64,000 nt of DNA from Streptomyces sp. SID13726 (GTDB lineage Bacteria > Actinomycetota > Actinomycetes > Streptomycetales > Streptomycetaceae): NCBI RefSeq assembly GCF_010548375.1, contig NZ_JAAGLY010000008.1:310001-374000 (forward strand), read 5' to 3'. The translations under genes and the position numbers were made by a program. Shown here one piece after another: positions 50,602-58,915 of this stretch; positions within the stretch are counted from its first letter, which is position 1, and every line of letters starts with the position of its first letter. The notes beneath the pieces are model-generated. The model did no database searches and was not told where the DNA came from. It was given only the letters and a program-made list of their open reading frames with translations.

Positions 50602-51195
50602 ATGCGCATCGTGGTCACCGAGTTCATCAGTCTCGACGGTGTCGTGCAGGCCCCGGGCGGGCCGCAGGAGGACACCGACGGTGGGTTCGCGCACGGCGGC
50701 TGGTCGCATCCGTACTTCGACCCGGAGCTGCTCGGCACGGCGTTCACGGAGGGCCTGGAGCGGGCCGAGGCGCTGCTGTACGGGCGGCGGACGTATCTCA
50801 CGATGGCGGGGGCGTGGCCGGAACGCGCCGGGGACCCGTTCGCCGACCGGCTCAACTCCCTGAAGAAGTACGTCGTCACGGACACCCTCGGCGACGCCGA
50901 ACTGACCTGGAACAACACCGAGCGCATCCCCGGCACCGACGCGGTCGCCCGTATCCGCGCGCTGCGGGACACCGAAGGCGGCGACCTCGCCATGATGGGC
51001 AGCCCCACCCTCGTGCGCACCCTCGTCGCCGAGGGCCTCGTCGACGAACTCCAGCTCGTGGTGATGCCGGTGCTCCTCGGCGGCGGCAAGTCGATCTTCC
51101 CGGAGGACGGCGCGAAGCGGCCCTTCGAGCTGGTATCGACGGCCGCCGGGAAGACAGGCGTGCAGGTGTGCGTGTACCGGCCGGCGGGGGCCTAG
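50602..51195 (+). CDS. Dihydrofolate reductase-like (RibD C-terminal) family protein
   Basis: A 197-residue protein of the RibD C-terminal/DHFR fold. Typical features are RIVVTEFISLDGVVQAPGG at the start, EALLYGRRTYLTMAGAWP, and MMGSPTLVRTLVAEGLVDEL with the NADPH-binding glycine region, ending in PVLLGGGKSIF. It is probably an NAD(P)H-dependent reductase of unknown substrate; it is not the housekeeping DHFR. ATG at 50602 has GGAG nine bases upstream. Confidence 0.9.
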   Translation: MRIVVTEFISLDGVVQAPGGPQEDTDGGFAHGGWSHPYFDPELLGTAFTEGLERAEALLYGRRTYLTMAGAWPERAGDPFADRLNSLKKYVVTDTLGDAELTWNNTERIPGTDAVARIRALRDTEGGDLAMMGSPTLVRTLVAEGLVDELQLVVMPVLLGGGKSIFPEDGAKRPFELVSTAAGKTGVQVCVYRPAGA

Positions 51196-51230
51196 GGATC
51201 GGGGGCGGGCCCTGCGGTTAGTGTGCGCGG

Positions 51231-51962
51231 ATGTCGTACCGACTCGATGCCGTCGTAGGTGACTTCGACCGCCTGCGCAGCTGGGCCGAGGAAGTGCCGG
51301 GGGCCGTGGTCGCGCCTCTCCGGCAGCGCCTGGGCCTGCTGCCCCTCTCCGACGCGCTCCACGCCGACCTGCCGAGCCTGCTGTGCGAGCTCTCGCGGAG
51401 TGGCCCTGTGGCCCATCTCCAAGCGGACTTCTGGGGCGGCGAGGGCGATCAGACCGCCGACCTGTGGCGGGCCGGTGCGCGGGAATGGGGGCCGGTGCAG
51501 ACCTCGGACTTCCGTGGCCCGCGGGAGAGTTGGCCGATCAACGCGGCACTCGCTCGCCTCGGCGTGGCCCCGGCGGGCCCCGGCGCACCGGACCACCGCG
51601 ACCTGTTCCTGGAGGTCGGCCTCGGCCACGGACGGGACGAGGAGGACTGGCACCGGGCCGCCCTCAATGCCTCCGCCGCGGCCGATTACGACGACTGGCA
51701 CGCGGCCGACCAGGCCGAGCGCGAGTCCGAGGAGCGCGCCGCGGCCGAGCGAGCCGCCCATGAGCGGCTGCCCGGCGTCCCCGTCCCCCTCGACGGCAAG
51801 GAGATCATCACCCTGCTCGGCCTGCCCCAGGGACGCACGGTAGGAGCGGCCATCCGCCACCTCCAGCAACTCCACCTCGACCAGGGCCCCCAGTCCCGCG
51901 AGGAGGCCGAGGCGGCGCTGCGTGTGTGGGCGGCGGAGCGGGGGTTGCCGGTTACCGGGTGA
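51231..51962 (+). CDS. Hypothetical protein, 243 aa
   Basis: I do not recognise a family with confidence. The protein is acidic, with a charged helical stretch (about 165-185, QAERESEERAAAERAAHERL). The C-terminal 50 residues (LDGKEIITLLGLPQGRTVGA, then a helix pair) resemble the last domain of CCA-adding enzymes, LxGxDLxxLGxxPGPxxG, which may bind RNA; the catalytic part of such enzymes is absent. ATG at 51231. Its end overlaps the DUF397 gene on the other strand by 11 bp. Confidence 0.65.
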   Translation: MSYRLDAVVGDFDRLRSWAEEVPGAVVAPLRQRLGLLPLSDALHADLPSLLCELSRSGPVAHLQADFWGGEGDQTADLWRAGAREWGPVQTSDFRGPRESWPINAALARLGVAPAGPGAPDHRDLFLEVGLGHGRDEEDWHRAALNASAAADYDDWHAADQAERESEERAAAERAAHERLPGVPVPLDGKEIITLLGLPQGRTVGAAIRHLQQLHLDQGPQSREEAEAALRVWAAERGLPVTG

Positions 51963-52125
51963 GGTGGGTGAGGAAGGACGCCCAGGTGGTGGTGGACACG
52001 GTGAGGTGTTCGGCGTCGGGGGTCTTGGAGTCGCGGATGTGGATGGCGGAGGTGGTGGCCACCTCGACGCAATCACCGCCAGAGCTGTCGCTGTAGCTGC
52101 TCTTGTGCCAAGTCAGTTCAGTCAT
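51952..52125 (-). CDS. DUF397 protein (57 aa), partner of the adjoining HTH regulator
   Basis: A short gene encoding a DUF397 protein, with MTELTWHKSSYSDSSGGDCV at the start and IHIRDSK in the middle, both diagnostic. DUF397 proteins (BldB-like) are encoded next to WhiJ-type HTH regulators throughout Streptomyces and bind or modulate them. The ATG at 52125 overlaps the stop of the HTH gene (ATGA at 52122-52125). It ends in TAA at 51952 inside the 3' end of the convergent hypothetical gene. Confidence 0.93.
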   Translation of the reverse strand: MTELTWHKSSYSDSSGGDCVEVATTSAIHIRDSKTPDAEHLTVSTTTWASFLTHLTR

Positions 52126-52940
52126 AGCTCACCTGCCAACTGCTCGATCAGGGCGACGGATTCCTCCGGCCGGAGGGCCTGACTTCTGATCATCGCATAG
52201 CGGCGAGCGAGCACACCGACGTCCGCCGGTTTGGATACGAGGGTGCTGTGGCCGTTGCCTTCCATGTACACGAGGGTGGTCTGTTCCGGCGTCTCGATCA
52301 CCTTCATCGAGCCTTGCAGGCCCGCGTGCCCACCCCTGTCGGTCGGCATGACCTGGATGACGATGTTCGGGCGCTTGGCGCAGGCGAGGAGGTACTCGTA
52401 CTGTGCGCGCATCACCTCCGGGCCGCCGACCGCGCGCCGGAGTGCCGACTCGTCGAGGATGACGTTGACGACGCACAGCGGCTTGCGGTCCAGCAGGGCC
52501 TTGCGCTCCATGCGGGCCAGCGTCAACCGCTCGATCTCGTCCTCGTCGAGAGGCGGGAATGCGCACTCCAGCACCGCCCTGGCGTACGGCTCGATCTGCA
52601 CCAGGCCATCGATCACCTGCGTGCAGTACGAGGACACGCTCAACGCCTCCTGCTCCAGCTGCACGAACCCCTGGAAGTGCTCCGGATACCGCTCCAGCCG
52701 TAGGTACTTGGCGGCGGCCAGCACCAACCCGCCCGCCTCCAACGCCTTCTCGGCCGCCTCGATGAACTCGTCCGTCGCTGGCTTCGCGCAGGTCTCCACC
52801 GCGCTCACCGCCGCACCCGAGTACGCCATCAGGTCGCCCAACTCGCTCTGCGACAGCCCCCGCGCGGTACGCAGAAGCCGCAGTACCTCCGCGAAGTACT
52901 GCGCCGCGGGCGATGACGTGTTCTTCTTCGGCTGTCCCAC
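52122..52940 (-). CDS. WhiJ/Scr1-type XRE regulator with DUF5753 domain
   Basis: A 272-residue regulator. The N-terminal XRE helix-turn-helix reads LRLLRTARGLSQSELGDLM then YSGAAVSAVE, and the C-terminal DUF5753 sensor carries YCTQVIDGLVQIEPYA, LARMERKALL and VIQVMPTDRGGHAG. This is the WhiJ-like family that forms sets with DUF397 proteins and an anti-sigma-like ATPase to repress developmental or antibiotic genes. GTG at 52940 has GAGGGGG upstream. The divergent ATPase completes the set. Confidence 0.92.
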   Translation of the reverse strand: MGQPKKNTSSPAAQYFAEVLRLLRTARGLSQSELGDLMAYSGAAVSAVETCAKPATDEFIEAAEKALEAGGLVLAAAKYLRLERYPEHFQGFVQLEQEALSVSSYCTQVIDGLVQIEPYARAVLECAFPPLDEDEIERLTLARMERKALLDRKPLCVVNVILDESALRRAVGGPEVMRAQYEYLLACAKRPNIVIQVMPTDRGGHAGLQGSMKVIETPEQTTLVYMEGNGHSTLVSKPADVGVLARRYAMIRSQALRPEESVALIEQLAGEL

Positions 52941-53069
52941 CGCACCCCCTCGAATCGACCGCTCAACACCGCTCAACCCGACTCAACGCGCCCACAACCC
53001 CAGTCACCGTCAGCGACTGTCGACGCTGCGTCACTTCCGAAGGTAGCGATCAGGACCGACAGTCGTAAC

Positions 53070-53465
53070 GTGAACACGGAAAGTCACTCCTGGCGCCGCT
53101 CCTTCATGCCGGTCGTCGAGAACATCCCCGAGGTCCGGCGCGGTGCCCAACTGGTCCTCGACTCCTGGTCGGTGCCCGAGGACGCGAGCGAGACGGTCGT
53201 ACTGATCCTGTCGGAGCTGGCCGCGAACGCCGTACGGCATGCCCGGCGCCCGGGACGCACCTTCGACACGTCCCTGGCGTACGACGGCGGGAAGGCCGTG
53301 GAGATCGAGGTCGGCGACGGTTCCCCGCACCTCCCGGTGCTCAAGTCCTATGACCCGGAGGCCACTTCGGGGCGCGGCCTGATCCTGGTGGACGCGCTCG
53401 CGGACGCCTGGGAGGTGCGGCGGCGGGAGTTCGGGAAGGCCGTGTGGGTGCGTGTGCTGGTGTGA
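53070..53465 (+). CDS. ATP-binding protein of the RsbW-like anti-sigma regulator family
   Basis: A 131-residue HATPase_c domain protein. The N box LILSELAANAVRHA (near 45-58), a G1-type VEIEVGDGSPHLP and G2-type EATSGRGLILVDALADAW are all visible. Single-domain proteins of this kind usually divert with WhiJ-type regulators in Streptomyces. GTG at 53070, 129 bp from the divergent HTH start, has no clear ribosome binding site. Whether it is a kinase or only a nucleotide-binding partner is not known. Confidence 0.88.
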   Translation: MNTESHSWRRSFMPVVENIPEVRRGAQLVLDSWSVPEDASETVVLILSELAANAVRHARRPGRTFDTSLAYDGGKAVEIEVGDGSPHLPVLKSYDPEATSGRGLILVDALADAWEVRRREFGKAVWVRVLV

Positions 53466-53477
53466 GACGTTCAGGGT

Positions 53478-54179
53478 TCAGGCCAGGAAGCTGCCGTACG
53501 GGCCGTTCCGGATGCCGTTCTTCTGCTGCTGGTCGAAGTGGCAGTTCGGGTAGTCGTAGAACGAGGCCGACATCGGTGTGCCGTCGGTGCGTGTGGAGTC
53601 GGGCAGGCCGAAGGCGTGGCCCAGTTCGTGCACCATGCCGCCGTACCAGCGGTTCATCGGGCTGTTGATCCCGGCCGCGCCGTCGGCGTCGTGGCCGCTG
53701 AGGATCACCCAGCCGCCCCCGCCACCGCCGCCGGAGACGCCGGCCTTCTCGGCGCTGACCTCGCCGACGCACAGCCAGCGCGAGTCCGGGGCGCGCAGGC
53801 CGAGTCTGGCCATGAGCTCCTGCTGCATGTTGAAGACCACCCACCAGTACGCGTCACCGCCGTTCGGCGTGTTCTCGTACCAGGAGCGCGGGTGGCTGCC
53901 CTGGACCACCTCGACGGCGGGGTTGTTCAGTGTGAACGTCACACCGAGTTCCTGGCGGTAGTAGCGCTGCGACTCCTGCATGACACTGGTGATGCCGTTG
54001 GGGTACCGGGAGTCGTTCGCCACGTCCGAGGGCCTGAGCCAGAACACTCGTACCGTCCCGGTCGGCGGGGCGGCGGCGGCCGCCTGGGCCGTGGCGGTGA
54101 ACGCCCCGGAGCCGAGCGCCACGGCTCCTCCAGCCGCCGCGGCCAGTACCGCACGTCGTGTGAACCTGCATTCCTCCAT
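53478..54179 (-). CDS. Tat-exported zinc metalloprotease-like protein
   Basis: A 233-residue secreted protein. The twin-arginine signal TRRAVLAAAAGGAVAL (residues 7-22) sends it out folded. The zinc motif HELGHAFGLPD (HExxHxxGxxD) near residue 187 is of metzincin type, and a Met-turn-like TPMSASFYDYPN follows at about the right distance. The rest (VRVFWLRPSDV, then QRYYRQELGVTF) matches a small actinobacterial family without a studied substrate. A glycine-rich loop (seven glycines) lies before the active site. The start is ATG at 54179; four 12-bp repeats lie just upstream. Confidence 0.82.
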   Translation of the reverse strand: MEECRFTRRAVLAAAAGGAVALGSGAFTATAQAAAAAPPTGTVRVFWLRPSDVANDSRYPNGITSVMQESQRYYRQELGVTFTLNNPAVEVVQGSHPRSWYENTPNGGDAYWWVVFNMQQELMARLGLRAPDSRWLCVGEVSAEKAGVSGGGGGGGWVILSGHDADGAAGINSPMNRWYGGMVHELGHAFGLPDSTRTDGTPMSASFYDYPNCHFDQQQKNGIRNGPYGSFLA

Positions 54180-54197
54180 CGGGGCCCTCCTCGGCCT

Positions 54198-54245
54198 TTC
54201 GGTTCGGTCTTCGGTTCGGTCTTTGGTCCGGCCTTCGGTTCAGTG
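54198..54245. repeat. 12-bp tandem repeat, four copies, upstream of the metalloprotease gene
   Basis: TTCGGTTCGGTC occurs twice exactly (54198-54209, 54210-54221), then as TTTGGTCCGGCC and TTCGGTTCAGTG (to 54245). It begins 19 bp before the start codon, so it will be in the 5' leader or promoter. Confidence 0.85.
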
Positions 54246-54314
54246 CTTCGGTGTGGACATGACAAGCTTTTCTCGAACAGTGTGCGAGATACCGACCGTG
54301 TGGCGTAGACGACA

Positions 54315-55541
54315 TCAAGCCGTAGTGGCCGCCCGCAACTCCGGGGTGCGCGCGCCGACATACCCCACCGCGGCCACGCACAGCAGTCCGCCCGTGATGA
54401 GCGCCGAGGCCCCCGAGCTCCAGCCGGCGACCAGGCCGCCGCGGAGGTTGCCGAGGTGCGGGCCCGCCTGGCCGACGATCGTCTCGGCGGCCGTGACCCG
54501 GCCGAGGAGGGCGTCGGGGGTGCGGGTCTGGACGATGGTGGTGCGGGAGAGAACGGCGATGGCGTCCGCCGCGCCGGCCAGCGCGAGGATGCCGAGGCCC
54601 AGCCAGGCGCTGGTGGTCAGGCCGAACAGGGCGAGGGCCGCGCCCCAGGTCGCCGAGGCGCACAGCATCACCGGGCCGGGGCGGGCCAGGCGGGTGACCG
54701 GTCCCGAGAAGACGGTCGCGGTGACCCCGCCGACCGCGAGCGCGGACAGGAACAGGCCGAGGGTGCGCGGGTCGCCGCCGAAGCGCTCCTCGTTGACCAG
54801 CGGGAACAGGCTCACCGGCATCGACAGGACGGTCGCGGCCAGGTCGGTCAGGAGCGCGCCGCGCACCACCCGGTGGCCGGTCAGGAACCGCAGCCCGTCC
54901 AGGACGCCGTGCACCCCGGGCCGGGACTTCTCCCCCTCGGGCGGCAGCGCGGGCAGACCGTAGGCGCCGTAGAACGACATCGCGAAGCTCAGGGTGTCCA
55001 GGAGGTAGCAGACGCCGATGCCCCACCAGCCGAGCACGACCCCGGCGACCGCCGGGCCGACCAGCATCATCGCCTGGCCGGTGACCTGCTGGAGCGCGAG
55101 ACCGGACGCCACCTGCTCGCGGGGCAGCAGCCGCGGCACGAACACCCCCGCGGCCGGCGCGCCGAGCGCGGCGAACGACGTCTGCGCCGCGACCAGCAGC
55201 AGGACGACCGGCACCGGCGCGTGTCCCGCGAAGCCCTGCACGGTCAGCAGCAGGGCGCAGACCGCGGAGCCGACGGTGCCCGTCAGATACACCCGGCGCC
55301 GGTCGGCCCGGTCGACCCAGGCCCCCGCGAACAGGCTCACCCCGACCATGGGCACCGCCTGCGCGACACCGACCGCGCCGCTCCAGACCGTGCTGTGGGT
55401 CATGTCCCAGACCTGGTACATGACGGTGACCATGGTCATGAAGCTGCCCAATGTGGACACCGTGCGCCCGAACAACAGCCGCCGGAAGACGGGGGAGGTG
55501 CGCAGCGGCCGTACATCGAGGAACGTACGGCTGAGGCTCAT
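54315..55541 (-). CDS. MFS transporter, drug/siderophore exporter type
   Basis: A 408-residue major facilitator with 12 predicted membrane segments. After the first helices, GAWVDRADRRRVYL is the conserved cytoplasmic loop-2 motif (GxxxDRxxRR). The overall pattern, with LLGRVTAAETIVGQAGPHLG late in the chain, fits the EntS/MdtH-like group of exporters (MFS_3). Siderophores or drugs are the usual cargo; no biosynthetic cluster is next to it here. ATG at 55541. Confidence 0.88.
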   Translation of the reverse strand: MSLSRTFLDVRPLRTSPVFRRLLFGRTVSTLGSFMTMVTVMYQVWDMTHSTVWSGAVGVAQAVPMVGVSLFAGAWVDRADRRRVYLTGTVGSAVCALLLTVQGFAGHAPVPVVLLLVAAQTSFAALGAPAAGVFVPRLLPREQVASGLALQQVTGQAMMLVGPAVAGVVLGWWGIGVCYLLDTLSFAMSFYGAYGLPALPPEGEKSRPGVHGVLDGLRFLTGHRVVRGALLTDLAATVLSMPVSLFPLVNEERFGGDPRTLGLFLSALAVGGVTATVFSGPVTRLARPGPVMLCASATWGAALALFGLTTSAWLGLGILALAGAADAIAVLSRTTIVQTRTPDALLGRVTAAETIVGQAGPHLGNLRGGLVAGWSSGASALITGGLLCVAAVGYVGARTPELRAATTA

Positions 55542-55654
55542 GACACGGGGACCGGGGGCGGAGGCGGGGCGGGCTGATGCACCCGGGGACGTTAACCGGC
55601 CGTCGCGATTCGGGCCAGCGAATTAATCGCCGGCCCGCGCGGTTCGCCGTACGG

Positions 55655-56455
55655 TCAGGCGCTCTCGTTCAGCAGGCGCGCCAGGTGCTCGCGGCCCGCC
55701 CCCAGCAGCTCGGGCAGCGGGGCGGCGGCCTCGTACCAGCGCTTCTCGTACTCCCAGCAGAGCCAGCCGTCCCAGCCGTGGCGGGAGAGGACCTCCACGC
55801 ACTCGGCGAGCGGCAGGACGCCGGCGCCGAGCCCGAGCGGGGTGGTGTCCTCGGCCGAGGCGATGTCCTTGACCTGCACGTATCCGAGGTGCGGGGCAAG
55901 GGCCGCGTAGGTCTCCAAGGGCTGCTCGCCACCGAGCCAGGTGTGCATGACGTCCCAGAGCGCCCCGACCTGGCGGTGACCGACCGGGCCGAGCACCCGG
56001 ATCGCGTCGGCACCCGTGCGGTGCGAGTCGTGGGTCTCCAGGAGGATGCGTACGTCGAGGTCGCCGGCGTACTCCGCGGCCGTACCGAGCCGTCGCGCGG
56101 CCGTGGCGTCGGCCTCCTCGCGGGGCTGGTCGGAGGCGGCGCCGGGGAAGACCCGGATGTGGCCGGCGCCGAGGTCGCGGGCGAGGTCCAGGAGGCGGTG
56201 AATCTCCTCCACCACGGGCTCGTCGTCCCCGGGCGCGGCCACGCGCGCGTACCCGGCGAGACCGAGCACCTCCACGCCTGCCGCCTTGAACTCGGCGACC
56301 GCGTCGGCCCGTTCGGCGAGCCCGATCCCCGGGTGCACCGGCTCCTCCGGGTGCGCGCGCAGTTCTACGCCGTGATAGCCGTGCGTGGTCGCGAGCCGCA
56401 GCACGTCGGTGAGGGGGAGGCCGGGGACACCGAGGGTGGAGAACGCCAGTTTCAT
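55655..56455 (-). CDS. Sugar phosphate isomerase/epimerase (TIM barrel)
   Basis: A 266-residue xylose-isomerase-like barrel. Probable metal ligands lie in ILLETHDSHRTG, GALWDVMHTWLGG, LGYVQVKDI and LCWEYEKRW. It is distinct from the barrels at 19807 and 40754, and stands alone between an MFS gene and a MarR-GNAT gene on the same strand. Substrate unknown. Confidence 0.86.
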   Translation of the reverse strand: MKLAFSTLGVPGLPLTDVLRLATTHGYHGVELRAHPEEPVHPGIGLAERADAVAEFKAAGVEVLGLAGYARVAAPGDDEPVVEEIHRLLDLARDLGAGHIRVFPGAASDQPREEADATAARRLGTAAEYAGDLDVRILLETHDSHRTGADAIRVLGPVGHRQVGALWDVMHTWLGGEQPLETYAALAPHLGYVQVKDIASAEDTTPLGLGAGVLPLAECVEVLSRHGWDGWLCWEYEKRWYEAAAPLPELLGAGREHLARLLNESA

Positions 56456-56506
56456 GGCCCTACTCTCACCCGGTGACGAGGGTGAGGTCCAGCCCGGTCA
56501 CCGCGC

Positions 56507-57430
56507 TCACTCGGTGAGGTCGAGCCGCCAGTCCTGGCCGTTGAGATCCTGGCCGAAGGAGCGGTGGGGTTTCTCGGCGACGAGGACGAAGCCGTGGCGC
56601 TGGTAGACGCGGCGGGCGGCGGCGAGCACGTCGTTGGTCCACAGCACCAGGTCGCGGTAGCCGACCCCGCGGGCGAAGTCGACGACCGCGGTGACCAGCC
56701 GGTCCCCGATGCCGAGTCCGCGCGCGTCCGGCTCGACGAGGAGCAGCCGCAGCCGCGCGGTCGCGGGCGCGTCGTCCCGTACGCACATCACGCAGCCCAC
56801 CGGCCGGCCGTCCAGCTCGGCGATCCACACCCGCTCCAGATGCGGGTCGTGGTCCTCCGCGAAGTCGGCGACGATCCTGGCGACCAGGCCCTCGTAGTCG
56901 GCGTTGAAGCCGTACTCGGCGGCGTACCGGGCCGCGTTCCTGGCCACGATCCAGCCGAGGTCGCCGGGGCCGGGCTCACGCAGCAGGACGTCCTCGCGGC
57001 GGGGCGGGCGGCCGTCGGACAGAAGAGTCCGGACGGTGTCCATCGCCTCGGTGAGCCGGGGCCGGTCGGCGGCCGGAACGGTGGCGAGCAGCGCCCCCAC
57101 GGATTCGTCGGCCCGCTCGGCGAGCAGTGCGGCGGTCTCCCGGCCCCGCGCGGTGAGGGTCACCCGGCGCCGCCGCGGATCCTGCCGGGAGGCGGTGCGC
57201 TCGATCAGCCCGTCCTGCTCGAACTTGTTCAGGATCCGGCTCAAGTACCCGGCGTCCAGGGAAAGTTCGGTACGGAGGTCGGCGGCGTCGGTACGCGGGG
57301 AGTGCGCGAGCTCGTACAGCACGCGGGATTCGGTGAGGGTGTAGGGGGCGTAGAGCTGGCGGCTGTAGTCGAGGGCGCCGATGACGTTGGTGTAGAAGCG
57401 GTTGAAGGCGCGGATGTCCTGGACGGTCAT
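56507..57430 (-). CDS. MarR regulator fused to a GNAT acetyltransferase
   Basis: A 307-residue fusion. Residues 1-140 are a MarR winged helix (RVLYELAHSPRTDAADLRTE, then LDAGYLSRILNKFEQDGLIE, then DPRRRRVTLTARG wing). Residues 150-305 are a GNAT domain with LRLLLVEPDARGLGIGDRLV (acetyl-CoA P-loop region) and ARRVYQRHGFVLV. Such fusions are known and may act as a self-regulated acetyltransferase. ATG at 57430; a TGACT-C-AGTCA palindrome 25 bp upstream is a probable autoregulatory site. Confidence 0.92.
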   Translation of the reverse strand: MTVQDIRAFNRFYTNVIGALDYSRQLYAPYTLTESRVLYELAHSPRTDAADLRTELSLDAGYLSRILNKFEQDGLIERTASRQDPRRRRVTLTARGRETAALLAERADESVGALLATVPAADRPRLTEAMDTVRTLLSDGRPPRREDVLLREPGPGDLGWIVARNAARYAAEYGFNADYEGLVARIVADFAEDHDPHLERVWIAELDGRPVGCVMCVRDDAPATARLRLLLVEPDARGLGIGDRLVTAVVDFARGVGYRDLVLWTNDVLAAARRVYQRHGFVLVAEKPHRSFGQDLNGQDWRLDLTE

Positions 57431-57454
57431 GGTTGGTCGACCCCCGGATATGTT

Positions 57455-57465
57455 TGACTCAGTCA
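57455..57465. promoter_or_regulatory. Palindrome TGACT-C-AGTCA, candidate MarR operator
   Basis: A perfect 11-bp palindrome, flanked by TT on one side, lies 25 bp upstream of the MarR-GNAT start codon. TTGACT...AGTCAA-like sequences are common MarR-family sites. Confidence 0.6.
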
Positions 57466-57539
57466 GAGGTATTGGTGGGGTGAGGATAGGTGGTGGGGGG
57501 CTGTCGGGGCTAGTCCTTTGGCGGGGGTGGGGGTGGGTG

Positions 57540-57840
57540 GGGTGGTTCTCCGGGGGGTGCGGGCGGGCGGGGCTGCTTCGGCGTGGCTTGGTGTGGGCGG
57601 GGCGCTTTGCTGAGGCTGGGTGGCGGGCAGGGGTGCTTCGCCGAGGCCCGGTGCGGGCGGGGAGGCTTCGCCGAGGCTCGCTGCGGCGGGGCGCTTCACC
57701 GCAGCTCCGTGCCGACGGGGACGCTTCGCCTGGGCTCGGTGCGGGCGGGGCCGCTTCGCCGTGGTTGCGTGGCGGACCGGGCACTTCACCACAGCTCCAT
57801 GCCAGCGGGGACGCTTCGCTGAGACTTGGCTCGGCGGGGC
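57540..57840. repeat. Degenerate repeat array, unit about 30 bp, no gene
   Basis: Phrases such as GGGGCGCTTCGCCGAGGCTCG and GCGGGCGGGG recur about ten times at spacing close to 30 bp, with drifted copies (GGGACGCTTCGC, GGGGCCGCTTCGCC, CGGGCACTTCACC). A minus-strand frame through it gives a 10-residue SPGEASP-like repeat, which I take to be a by-product. It separates the MarR-GNAT promoter from the next gene. Confidence 0.7.
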
Positions 57841-57888
57841 GCGAAAACCGGGTGCCGGTGGGTGGGGCGTGGTGATAGACAGCCGGGC

Positions 57889-58662
57889 GTGGCGAAGACT
57901 CTGGAGTTTCCTGACCTGCTGCGGCTGATCGAGGAGCGGTCGGACGCGTTCCGGGCCGCGGTCGCTTCCGCGGCCGACCTCGGCGTACGGGTGCCGTCCT
58001 GTCCCGACTGGACGCTGTTCGACCTGGTCCAGCACCTGGGCGGGGTGCACCGCAGCTGGGCCGCCAACGTGGCCGCGGGCCCGGCCGACGGCCCCGCGCT
58101 CCAGCGCGGCACCACGTGGGAGGGCCCTCTGGCGGCACCCCGCGAGCGCGAGGCCCTGCTGACCTGGTCGGCCGAGTCGACCCAACTCCTCCTGAACGCC
58201 CTGCGCGAGGCCGGCCCCGACCGCGGCTGCTGGACCTGGTGGGGCGCGTCGGAGTCTCCGCAGACCTCCGGCGCCGTCGCCCGGCACCAGGTCCAGGAGG
58301 CGACCGTCCACACCTACGACGCCCAGCTCACCGTGGGCACCCCTTCCCCGCTGCCGACCGACGCGGCCTTCGACGGCGTCGACGAGTTCCTGACCACCTG
58401 CTGCGCCACGACCAGCCCCTGGCCGCACCCACCGGCCACGATCGACTTCCACGCCACCGAGGGCCGCTCTTGGCGGTTGTCCCTCTCCCCCACGGGGGCG
58501 GCGACTTCGACACCGACGCCTTCCACGCCGACCGCCTCTGCGCGGGGAGCGGCTGGGGAGTTGGTGCTGACGCTGTACGGGCGGATGTCAGTGGATTCCT
58601 TGGAGGTCAGCGGGGATCGGGGGGTGTTTGATCTGCTTGAGGCTTGGGAGCCGGAGGACTGA
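57889..58662 (+). CDS. Maleylpyruvate isomerase family (mycothiol-dependent DinB-like) protein
   Basis: A 257-residue protein of the actinobacterial TIGR03083 group. The N-terminal MDMPI domain has VPSCPDWTLFDLVQHLGGVH (metal His near 46), and HQVQEATVHTYDAQL (near 143-157) supplies the other histidines. The C-terminal domain is the typical small MDMPI_C. These are mycothiol-dependent enzymes or relatives; the true substrate is unknown. GTG at 57889 fits the family start but lacks a clear ribosome binding site. Confidence 0.82.
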   Translation: MAKTLEFPDLLRLIEERSDAFRAAVASAADLGVRVPSCPDWTLFDLVQHLGGVHRSWAANVAAGPADGPALQRGTTWEGPLAAPREREALLTWSAESTQLLLNALREAGPDRGCWTWWGASESPQTSGAVARHQVQEATVHTYDAQLTVGTPSPLPTDAAFDGVDEFLTTCCATTSPWPHPPATIDFHATEGRSWRLSLSPTGAATSTPTPSTPTASARGAAGELVLTLYGRMSVDSLEVSGDRGVFDLLEAWEPED

Positions 58663-58754
58663 GACGGCGTGGCGGTGACGCCACAGCTCTGCCGGGGGCG
58701 TCATCCGCAGTGGCGATAGCTCCAGCGGCCTTCTGGAGCACTGTGGGGAGGGGT

Positions 58755-58886
58755 GCGGCGGACCGGCCGACCCTGTATTCGCAAATCGAGTCCGGCGAGC
58801 GGCTCGGCCGCCACCGCTGGTAGATCGAGCGATCGATCTACCAGCTGTTCGGCTACCAACGGCTCACCGTGCGATACGAACGGAAA
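58755..58886 (+). pseudogene. Remnant of an IS5-type transposase C terminus, with in-frame stop
   Basis: In one frame the sequence reads IESGERLGRHRW, a TAG stop (58821-58823), then IERSIYQLFGYQRLTVRYER. Intact IS4/IS5-type transposases have RHRWVIERTIxWLxGYRRLTxRYERK here, with the DDE glutamate in IER. Only about 45 codons remain, and the flanks show no complete inverted repeat. It marks the left border of the toxin island. Confidence 0.75.
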
Positions 58887-58915
58887 GTGAGCTGCACCGG
58901 GCGGGTCCGGTGGCT

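Noticed and set aside
57540..57840. Possible CRISPR array or repeat protein
   Set aside because: Units are degenerate and have no distinct spacers; the minus-strand frame through them continues from the MarR-GNAT gene without a start signal.
58755..58886. Functional insertion sequence
   Set aside because: Only about 45 codons of the C terminus remain, with an in-frame TAG and no terminal inverted repeats.
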